Shown: positions 34,601 through 46,600 of the stretch, in pieces | Position numbering within the stretch: position 1 is the first letter of the stretch | How the letters are laid out: each line of letters begins with the position of its first letter | DNA from: Owenia fusiformis | Lineage: Eukaryota > Annelida > Polychaeta > Sabellida > Oweniidae | Assembly: GCA_903813345.2 (NCBI GenBank) | Contig: CAIIXF020000006.1 | Span: 746,001 to 810,000, forward strand | Direction of reading: 5' to 3' | DNA: 64,000 nt | Position numbers and translations under genes: made by a program | The notes under the pieces: model-generated | Database searches by the model: none | Seen by the model: the letters and a program-made list of their open reading frames with translations, nothing else | What the model was told of the DNA's origin: nothing

Positions 34601-37600
34601 GGATGAACAGATCATCCTATAGTCGGTTCAGTATATTTTGATTATCCCTTGGCCAATATAATATATCTACCCTCGGGACCTATGGCCCTTGGGCAGATAT
34701 ATTATATTGGCCTCGGGATAATCCCAATATCCTGAACCTCATATAGGATAATCTCTATATATACTATATTGTGAGGCGTATAATGTTGCAGTATATGATA
34801 TTTGACAGTTCAGTGTAACATATACTATACAGTGTTCTCCCCAAAAAATTGCACCCAGAAAATTTTCAACTGGGTGCAATTTTTCAAGTCTGAAAAAATC
34901 GCCAGGTGGCTGCTTACTTCACTTAACTCATTTTTTCAAATCAGAAGTTGAAGTGCAGGGTGCCAAACGGGGGCCTTTGGTTGCAAGAAGGGGGTCCCCC
35001 GGTAAAAGTGACATGGAGTGATCACTGCTAGGATAGTTAAGTGTAAGGCTTATGATATTCAGGGCCCTCATTAATGGCATGCCTATATTATAAGGGACAT
35101 AAAAAAATTGGTGGAACACAAATTTAAAATAAAATTCTGTTTTTGGGACGTTGAGTCAAAATTTTGGCAGTCTTTCAATAATTTTTGAGTTTTAATGTTT
35201 TGATGTATATGTAAAGAGGAAAATACATGTATTTGAGTTTTACAACTTTGTCTTGTGTAAAAAAGAATAAGAATACTGAAAAGTGGGCAAAAAATGAGGG
35301 TCGATAATTTCTGAGGTTAAAGTTAAGTTGGTGACGGTGTTACATATCACTTGAAAATTAAGACAGGGAAACTGGCTAAGTTACATATGAGAAATGAAAG
35401 TACTAGATCCTGAACATTTTCAGTTTGAAGTTTACACATTTCTATGTAGATTAGGGCTCTCGCCAGGCTTTTAGACTGTGGCGCAGCACCACACTCTATT
35501 TAGCTCCCTCTACACCCTATTGGCAAATAATGACTGTTTCCACAGTCTAAACTTGACTGAATATAAATAATAGCATGTAAAAAGGATAAAACATAACATA
35601 AATATGATTTATCACGATTGAACGGTTATTCTGAAGATGTTAGCACCACACCCTAAATATTTCCTGGTGAGAGCCCTGTAGATCCATGTTAATTATCCCA
35701 ATGTTCGTTAAGGGTATAAGTGAAGCCCTCTGTCCATCAGTCTATTAGTCAGTCTAGTTATCTGTCCGGAGCATAACTTAAATACTAGTTGATCAATTTT
35801 CTTCATATTTAGGGGAAGGATGTTTATTGGTGAATAAAACTTATAAAACTTATTATTTATTGTTAATTAAAAAGTTCTATTAGCACATGATGAAATCATT
35901 GAGTGATCCTACATCACATTACCATAAAAAATTGAGAGTATATCTTATTTTATTTTCTTCACAGTTTTTCCTAGGGAAATGTAGTAAGATATTAATTACC
36001 CAAAATCACATAGAATAGGCTATAGTTTTGGCAGTTTGAGTTTGGTGTTCTGCAGTTGTTGTCTGTAATATATGGCAGGTGGTGACATTTTGCATGTTAT
36101 TGCCTTGCCACTCAAACTCCAAAAAGGCTCATAAAAGCCACATTTGAGAATGTTAAGATATTACAAGCATCAAAATTGTAAAATGATCTATCATAGTCAT
36201 TTAATTTTAAATTCAGAGTAAATCAATGTATTGTGATTTCTTCTCATCACCATATCTTCTTGTGTTTCCAGGCTCCAATAGACCCCCAGGCATTGCTGAA
36301 AGCTCTGGCCCCCCTCCTGGGCAAAACAGGGGCAGTTAAAGGGGAGGCTGAAGCCAAGAGAATCACTGGGCTTATGAAAGATGCATCTAAGCTTGTAAGC
36401 AGATGTGTATACTTGCAGATATTTAAAACTACAACAGATACCACTGTCTTACAGACGTAAGTTCTTACTTTATTAGAAAATATACATACGTAAATCATTA
36501 ACAATATTTCTATTTTCTTGTATGTGTTTGTATTTCTTTTATTACTGTATCATTTGCCCTTTCTCATTGAAATAACTGAATTTTATCTACTGTCAATTGG
36601 AAGAGCTGGTTGCCACTTGTGCTATAGTATAATATATCATGCTGAGTATTGTGCAGCCGCATATCTCTAAGAAAGTATTTTCAATATAAGTCAATCTTGT
36701 GTTTTAGGAAACTTCAACTTGTGTGTGTAATGTTATTGTTCTATTAATGCCACCTGATTCATTTTTGGATGACACTGAAAATCCACCTGATTCATTTTTG
36801 GATGACACTGAAAATCTACCTGATTCATTTTTGGATGACACTGAAAATCCACCTGATTCATTTTTGGATGACACTGAAAATCCACCTGATTCATTTTTGG
36901 ATGACACTGAAAATCCACCTGATTTATTTTTGGATGACACTGAAAATCCACCTGATTCATTTTTGGATGACACTGAAAATCCACCTGATTTATTTTTGTA
37001 TGACACTGAAAATCCACCTGATTCATTTTTGGATGACACTGAAAATCCACCTGATTTATTTTTGGATGACACTGAAAATCCACCTGATTCATTTTTTGAT
37101 GATACTGAAAATCCACCTGATTCATTTTTGGATGACACTGAAAATCCAATAGTAGCTATAAGCCTTTGTGCCCACTACACACCTCCTACGACCAAAAGAA
37201 GTGAAGTTTCTCCCAAATCCTGATCACACTGACTTTTGATTTAAGCAATGACTTCCCCCCTCTCCCCCTCCATTGACTTTTCAATAACATATTTTTTTTC
37301 TCTATGACATGTGAATTAAGACATTCTCACATCATATGTAAACACAGGTCCCAGAGATAAACTTGTCTTAATTGCACAGGACCACATACTCTTGAGCGAT
37401 TTCTAAGTCAGTCTTGTCTATTTTAAATGTCTTCAATTGAAACTATCTCTAAACATTGTTTTTCCCATTTGCTAAACTCAGTAATTTTCAAGTACTTAGC
37501 TAGCTGGGCACCCAGTTGTTTAACTGTTAGGGAAGACATACTGGCTTTTGAGTAAATGGCCCCAGAAACATTAATCCAGAATTGAGATATGTTGTGTTGT

Positions 37601-40600
37601 AGGTTCATAAAGGCTGGAGGCTGGAATGTACTGAACACTTGGCTCCAGGATGCAAAGAATGAGGACAATGTTCCTTTGCTGATAGAGCTACTAAAGGTCT
37701 ATGTACAGATGCCAGTGTCTGTGGAACTATTGAGACAGAACTCTTGTGCTAAGACAATTAAAGCCCTTGGTAAAGCCACAGAGAATACACGTATGTTTAC
37801 TTTATATTGTACTTTGCTAGAGATTTTGGACTAAAGGTTTCCTATTAAACAAGTACAAAATTGCTATAGGAACAGATGATAATTAAATTTACTATTATTA
37901 TCCCATCGAACGAAGTTCGGAGGGATATAGGGAACGCCTCCGTCCGTCTGTCCGTCCGTCCGTCCGGCCGTCCGTCCGTCCGTCTGTCCGTCCGTCCGTC
38001 CGTCCGTCCGGGCAATAACTCAAATACCGTTAGCCCGATTTTGTTCATATTTTGTACACATATACCCTATGGGGGTAGAAGTTCTGCTCGAAAGCCGATT
38101 TTCAAAATGGCCGCTCATTTCAAAATGGCGGCCATTTTAGTGCCGATTTTACAGTAATTTAGGTGTAATATGTAAAACTGTAATAGCAATATGTTTTAAA
38201 TGTAAAAAAATTATAAAGGACATTAATAATGCTACAAATGTAGATATTAAAGAAGCACATGGCAGCCATCTTGAAAAATGGCGGCCTTTACTCGTCATTT
38301 TACGATTTTTGCTATAACTCAAAAAATAGTGGAGCGATTTTGTTCATATTTGGTATGTGAATACTATAAGCATTGCACACTGTCTAAAGACACTTTTGGT
38401 AGAAGGCGGCCGTTTTGAAAAAAATTTTGAAAAATGGCCGCCATTTTAATGTATTTTACTATAACTCGAAAAGTAGTGGAGCGATTTTGTTCATATTTGG
38501 TATGTGAATACTATAAGCATGGCACACTGTCCTATGACACTTTTGGTAGAAGGTGGCCACCATTTTAATGTATTTTACTATAACTCGAAAAATAGTGGAG
38601 CGATTTTGTTCATATTTGATATGTGAATACTTTAAGCATGGCACATTGTCTAATAAAACTTTGGGGAGTAGTCGGCCATTTTGAAAAATGGCCACCATTT
38701 TTATGTGTGTTATTTTACAAGTACGTGTGCGATTTTTCAAAAATTTTAGAGGTGGCTACTTAAAAGCACATTATTTCTTCTGATGACAACTTGGCTAGTG
38801 AGCAACCATTTTGAAAATGGTGGCCTTTCTGGTGTGTTGTTTTATGATATTTGCTATTCGTTTGTAAAAATGCCAGCCATTTCTGTTCGATGGGATTCGC
38901 TACGCTTTGGCGTTGCCATTGTTCTGGTTGTTATTGTATTGTAATATACTTTTGTTAAAATCAAACTGTAGGACTAAATGTGTAGTCTTGCATCAGGCCT
39001 CTATACCTCTTATCTTTCTAACAACCTGGGCAAGAAATAGAATGGTGTTGGGTAAAAGGTCTTGATATAAGACATCTGTAAAAAATGAAGGAATAATTAG
39101 GTACATTGAGTGGGTAAATATTTTGTGTAGCACATTCATTGGAAAATTAAAATGTATTGGCACAATAATTAAGGGTGGGGAACATTGTCATATGATCAAC
39201 CTTCCCAAACTAATGTAAAATGTGTTTTTTATTTAGAGTTAAAGGGTCTAGCTGATGATATAGTTGACACCTGGATGAAGGCAATTAAAGGCAATAAGGA
39301 GTCTAATGGTGGTAAGTTTATAGACCACGGGTACACAGGTAACAACATCATAGTGAGTTTGAATAGAATAGAAAATAAATCATAAGCTAAGATGTATGTA
39401 TTATGAGAATAATTCTATACATCTCTGCTCACTATAAGATTATTAAATTCAGCTGTATATGACCTACTCACAATTTTCTATTTTGCTTTTTGTTTTAAAT
39501 CGTCTTGTTTTTAAAAATCTTCATTTCTACCTATTTTTTCAGTCTACCTATGGTATTGTACTTTTCTTGTAAAATTGTGTTTTTTTTAATCTACTTGAGT
39601 GTTGTTTCAAATCTCATGTTTATAAATAATTTTTCCTGTAGTGTTCCATTTATTTTTAATTATCAGTTATTCTCAGTTTTACCAAAGATAAGAGACATCA
39701 CTATTGAGTGATTATAGAAATTTAGATACCAATAACAGCTGTATTTAAACAAATCAGCCTCATTAAAATTATGTGATGTGAATTTCAGATAAGAAAGATG
39801 ACAAAGACAAGAAGAAAAAACATCATAAGTCTTCTCATGGTGACAAATCCTCCCATAGTGACAAATCCTCCCATGGTGACAAATCCTCCCCACGTGGTGA
39901 AAAGTCATCTAAACATACCCATGAAAAATCATCAAGCAGTACTAAAGTAGATAGCAAAAAATCAGACTCTAAGCAAACCAACAATAAAATCCATAAACAA
40001 TCTAGCAATGACAAAAATGGAGTATCAAATGATACCAAAAATGGTGAAAATTCCAAACCTAGGCCAAAGACGGTTAAATCTCTACCCCAGAAGTTCAGGT
40101 CTCATGGTCTGGAAGAAGCCTCTGCAATGAAATTACTACCCAAGAAAAAACCAGTAGAAGTCAAGGATAAACTATCTGTTAAGAGACTAATGTAGGTATT
40201 TTCTGCGTAATTAGCATATATTGTCTCTCAATGTGTCTCTATTCTGTTTTGCTCTTTTCAGGAGGAAATACATACTATATTTCCTGAATGTTGAATAATA
40301 ATATCCAAATTGCATTTTCATGTACTTAAACGTTATCTGAAGTGCAGAATGCATTATAATCGAGCACTTCAATTTTATTCAAAAAATGCCCCCGTCAAGA
40401 CTCAGTGAGTAAAATTGTACCTATTCTACCCTGAACTTGGTGCAAAAATGGCGACCTCATTCCAGCAAAAATGGCTGGAAATCTAACCTAACTGATGGAT
40501 GTTTATTCATTTTGATACATGAGGGTCCCTTGTGTAGGAGCGTAGGTGTACTGTATACATCAATGTTTTTTATGAATTCAACACAGTCAACACATAGACC

Positions 40601-43600
40601 TAGTACATGACTACTTTTCTTGCACAAATAATTACTGTAGAATGAGTTAATTTGGCGCTACTTAATTTGGCGATTTTGCCATTTTTGGCATATTGGCGGC
40701 TTTTTAATTTGGCGGATATGCAAAAAAATCTGACCTCTTTGTTTTTTCGTAAAACTGTCCTCAGATATTTCATCATCCTCACGATGTTTCATCAGTTGAA
40801 GGTAGGAATTTTTTCTTTTGAGGACCACTGGCGATATTCACCACGTTTGTACATTTTTGTGAGATCATCCTTTACATTTTGCACCTCGATCGATGCTGCT
40901 ACTATACCGCACTTTTCCTTTCTAGTTTTTCCCTGAGTATTAATGAGTGACTAACCAGTTCTGGGCCAATTTATGAGAGACATTTTTTCATATTTTTGGA
41001 AAAAAAACTAAACCGGAAGTGACCTAAATACACTGGACGAAATACCCTAGATAATTCCCGGGGACTCATTCTAAGTTTTGGCGAAGATTTATATTGGCGA
41101 ATTTTTCAATTTCGCCAAATTAAAGCGGGCGCCAAATTAACCCAATCTACAGTAAGTAAACACTAAATCAATGTCTCTTACAAGGTGGGCCATAAAAATT
41201 GGGCATGTTGCATCATGCTTAAAAAATATTTAAGAAAACAAAGATGAACCATGTGTAACTTATCAGAGATGGGGAGTTTTATAAGATGTATTTGTGTATG
41301 TCGCATATCTTTAATGCTGTAGAAGTTCACAGATTTAAAAAATCTATGAAAGTTGTTCAATATATTTACCTTTATCAGCAAAAATAGCTCAATGCTCTCA
41401 ATTAGACATTGGACGTAAATCCACAAATGTTTAAACTTTAAACTTATTAATTTTCATGACATTTGGTTCATCTATACTGTTTTAAATAGAATTAGAATAT
41501 CTGTGAGGGTCTCATTTGGCCCACCCTGTATACAATTGAGAAGTTGCTTAATGGTATGATATATGGCCAAGAGGTTATCAATTAGTAATATGAAAGTATT
41601 CATCACCCCTCTGGTGTAGCATGAAATACCTTATATTAAAGATCATCCTTAATATAAAAAATTTGTAATGTAGAGATGTTTGTACAGAGTGAACCAAATC
41701 TCATCACAATATTAATACTTTCTGTGTTATAACATGTAGAATCTTGTCTAGAATTAGTGGTCGATGGGAGGAGGGTTGGTAATTATACAAAAAACTCAAA
41801 ACAACAGGCATTTTCAGTAAAACAGCAGGATAGGATCAGCTACTGTTTGTTCTTAATATGGGTACCATGTCACTTAAACACTGTGTTGTCCTTCATACCA
41901 GCCCTTCCAAAATATTCTGTCTAGTTGGAAAAGAAATTCATTCATAGAATATTTTATGGGGGCTGAGTAGAGGGCCCATGTATGTATGAGACAATATTCT
42001 AATTTCAGAGGAAATGGTACATCATCTAAGGAGCCCCCTGAGAAGAAACATCGTCCTATATCACCAGTACAACTTCCTGACAAGAAGATCCAACTTCCCA
42101 ACAAACCTTCACCTGACACAAAGGGAAAAATACAACTTATACCACCAAAAAAATGTAATAATGATTGTGTAATTCTCAATATTATTGAATTTGATGAAAT
42201 AAGATTATGGAATTATAGTTTATACATGCGTTGTGCCAATATAGTGAACATGTGTGGATTATACAATGAGTATAGTGATCAAATAAATTGGAATGCAGTG
42301 CCTGAGTCAATTGGATATGTTATAACAACGGTTGCTATGGAGACACTGAATGAGCTCAATCTGTATTGGACTGTGGATCAATCATGTGCAGTTAGAGACG
42401 TTACAATAAGACTTGAAGACATTCCAACTTCAACTTTGTGCATTTCTAGTACAGTATATGGTTGCCATGGTAACAGGGTTTGTAAAAGTGCAATATTAAA
42501 ACAATTATTAATGTTGTGTGTATGTGATGATGGGAGAAAAAATAAAATATTCGCAAAAATTGAAAACACGGTTTTTGCACTCAAACAGGTTTGTAGATCA
42601 GCCAGGTTCTAAATTAAATAATCTTTAATCCCGAAATAAAAATAATTTTCCCCATAGTTTAAAATTATAAAAAACTATAGAGTTCACACTATCATCCCTA
42701 TATCATAAAAATAATGAAGTCCACTAGAATTCCAACTCTCCTTAATATCAAGTGAGCATTTAGCAGCATTGTGCAATATAATCAGAACTCAACACAAAAA
42801 ACAGCATGTTGATAATACATCTGTACGCTAGCGTACAATTCATTGAATCTACTAGCTACTAGATTTTTCTGCTCAATTTAAATATTATTTTTTAATGATT
42901 ATTAATACATATCATATATGAAAAAAATATTCATTAATTGAAAAAATAGATAAAATTACTACTTCATCTCACTAATAGAGAAAACATTCAAATATCAGTA
43001 CATTTCACAAATGAAGAAAATATTCTTAAATCAAGAAAAGATTCCATTGTCAATGCATTTCATAAATGGAGAAAATATTCAATTATCGATACATTTCATA
43101 AATGGAGAAAATATTCAATTATCAATACATTTCATAAATGTAGAAAATACTCAATTATCAATGCATTTCACAAATGTAGAAAATATTCAATTATCGATAC
43201 ATATCATAAATGGAGAAAATATTTATCAATGCATTTCATAAATGGAGAAAATATTCAATTATCAATCTGTCAATGCATTTCATAAATGTAGAAAATATTC
43301 AATTATCAATGCATTTTATAAATGTAGAAAATATTCAATTACTGAATTATAAATGCATTTCATAAATGGAAAAATATTCAACTATCAATACATATCATAA
43401 ATGGAGAATTATTCAATTATCAATGCATTTCATGAATGTAGAAAATATTCAATTATCAATGCATTTTATAAATGGAGAAAATATTCAATTATTAATGCAT
43501 TTCATAAATGGAGAAAATATTCAATTATTAATGCATTTCATGACTGTAGAAAATATTCAATTATTAATGCATTTCATAAATGGAGAAAATATTCAATTAT

Positions 43601-46600
43601 TAATGCATTTCATGAATGTAGAAAATATTCAATTATCAATGCATTTCATGAATGTAGAAAATATTCAATTATCAATGCATTTCATGAATGTAGAAAATAT
43701 TCAATTATCAATGCATTTCATGAATGTAGAAAATATTCAATTATCAATGCATTTCATAAATGGAGAAAATATTCAATTATTAATGCATTTCATAAATGGA
43801 GAAAATATTCAATTATTAATGCATTTCATAAATGGAGAAAATATTCAATTACCAATGCATTTCATAAATGGAGAAAATGTTCATAAATTGAGAAATTATT
43901 CAATTATCAGTACATCTTATAGATAGAAATATTCAATTATCAATGCATTTCATAAATGGAGAAAATATTCAATTAGCAATGCATTTCATAAATGGAGAAA
44001 ATGTTCATAAATTGAGAAATTATTCAATTATCAGTACATCTTATAGATAGAAATATTCAATTATCAATGCATTTCATAAATGGAGAAAATATTCAATTAC
44101 CAATGCATTTCATAAATGGAGAAAATGTTCATAAATTGAGAAATTATTCAATTATCAGTACATCTTATAGATAGAAATATTCAATTATCAATGCATTTCA
44201 TAAATGGAGAAAATACTCAATTATCAGTGCATTTCATAAATGGAGAAAATGTTCATAAATTGAGAAATTATTCAATTATCAGTACATCTTATAGATAGAA
44301 ATATTCAATTATCAATGCATTTCATAAATGGAGAAAATACTCAATTATCAATGCATTTCATAAATGGAGAAAATATTCAATTATCAATACATTTTATAAA
44401 TGGAGAAAATATTCAATTATCAGTGCATTTCATAAATGGAGAAAATATTCAATTATCAATGCATTTTATAAATGGAGAAAATATTCAATTATCAAAACAT
44501 TTCATAAACAGAAAAAATGTTCCATTATCAGTACATTTTATCCATATGTTTCATAAAGGGAGAAAATTCTTTCAGTTATCAGTATATCTCATAAATGGAG
44601 AAAATATTCAATTATCAATACATTTTATAAATTGAGAAAACATTATGAAACATTATCAAAACATTTCATAAACAGAAAAAATGTTCCATTATCAGTACAT
44701 TTTATCCAATTAACCTTGCGATACATCTCATGAATGGATTGTAAATGGGGAAAATATTCAACAATTTAAAATGTATTTATACATTTTGTAAATGGAAAAA
44801 AATTCAGATATCAATAGGCCTGATAGGCCTATATTACATTGATGAAAAGATATACAATTTCAGAATTATCAGTACATTTCTTAAATGGAAAAAAATATTC
44901 AATTACAAGTACCTTCCATACATTGAAAAGTATTCCGCTATATCGATGCATCTTTAAATGGAAACGATATGTACAATTATAATCAATACATTTCTGAAGT
45001 GAAATTTATTCAAGAAAATTTTCAGTAATCAATACATCTCATAGGGCCTACTCATAAACTGAGAAAAAATCAACCGTCAATTCAAAAAAATAGAAAAGAT
45101 TATTCAACTATCAATATTTTGTTCATTCATTCAATTAGCTTATCAAAACATCTCATTAATGGTAAAAATACATTTTAGAAAATACAATGCATTTAAGAAA
45201 ATTTTGAAAAATTCATAAATGGAAAAACTATCTCATCATGAATTTTCAGAAATTTGGCAAAAATTGCCCAACTTAAAAAGCTGGAAATGTCCATAAAATG
45301 GTAAAATACAAAATTAAATTCATCCAGTTTAAACAATTTACCGTTATCACAAATCTGACGCTAACAAGGCCTATATGAAGAGTATATCTGATAAACATTT
45401 TATTTAAAAATTGTTAGTGCTGCTTTATCACACCATCCCTTTCATGTCCATAAATTCAATTAACATGATTCGAAAAAGGAATTTTCTGATCATTTTAAAC
45501 ATAAGACTCTCAACTCATCATTTTTTTCGATCGAGTTCATCACTCTAGTTCATCACATATTTCACCCAAAGATTTTGAATTGAATTGAGATTCTCCATTG
45601 TAAATTGAGTTCCTAATGAACTATATAACCCACGTGGATTCATTAGAATGTATGATCTCTATCCTAATCATAACTCTGTGTAATCTTCATTATTTACAAT
45701 TCCCAGCTTGTATAGATTTCAATCTAAACCATGCAATTGGCAGCTTCATTTCCATACATAATTCTCTCAACAATAAGTCTATGAACTCCAAGAGACCAGT
45801 CATTGCTTTCATCTTTATGTCCATTTCCTAAGAGACTTAACCTGTTCTTCAATATGTCCATTGCCTACATACAAAGAGATTCCTTGTTTAGGTCCCTTCT
45901 TCCTGATTATTCATGTGTTTTTTCAAGAGTGCATCCACACCATTTTAAATGTCTATCTTAATTCTTTTAATAGAAACAAAACAGTCATGTTATGATTTGA
46001 GATTCTTGTAAACATTCTTTTGACAAATTAAGATCATGAAGATGATGTATATAAACCCCTCTCTTGACAGTAATATTTTACACCCCCCCCCCCCATCTCA
46101 ATGAAATCAATAGGCTATTATATGTGGATCACCCTGAGCCAAGCTATTTCAAAGTAATGAGTATAAATCAGCAAAATAAATGGCCTACACTCTCACCAAT
46201 CAATCAATAATATCCATTAAACAATCAATACATACTAACACTAGTGCAACAGGCAAACTGACAATGTTAGCAGCTGTGTCATTCATTCAAAGAATATATA
46301 AACAATTCAATTTCAAATGTCAGCTCATTTTAAGATCAGAAGATAGGATAGTGCTCCCCATTTTAACCAATTCTTGAGGATGAGAGGCCGTACTCACCTC
46401 ATTCTAAATATAGCATATTGCTACAACTGAAATCCTCTCATTCTTCAAATATGTTTTCCCCATAGTTTTATTTCTACAAGTCTGTAACAAGGCAGTGTTC
46501 TACAAATTATCATTAATCAGTCAATGTTTCATTAATCAATCAATTTCTAATAAATCAATTGGTGTACTCATTAATCAATCAGTGTTCCATTAATCAGTCA

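Noticed and set aside
36723-37223. 166-aa ORF with [11 protein letters not shown] repeats as a protein gene
   Set aside because: All long ORFs here, on both strands, are the 33-bp array. No splice join to PNUTS exons in frame was found. Kept only as a finding.
43366-43926. 186-aa and 161-aa ORFs on the plus strand
   Set aside because: They read the 36-bp minisatellite in two frames at once, so openness comes from unit length, not selection.
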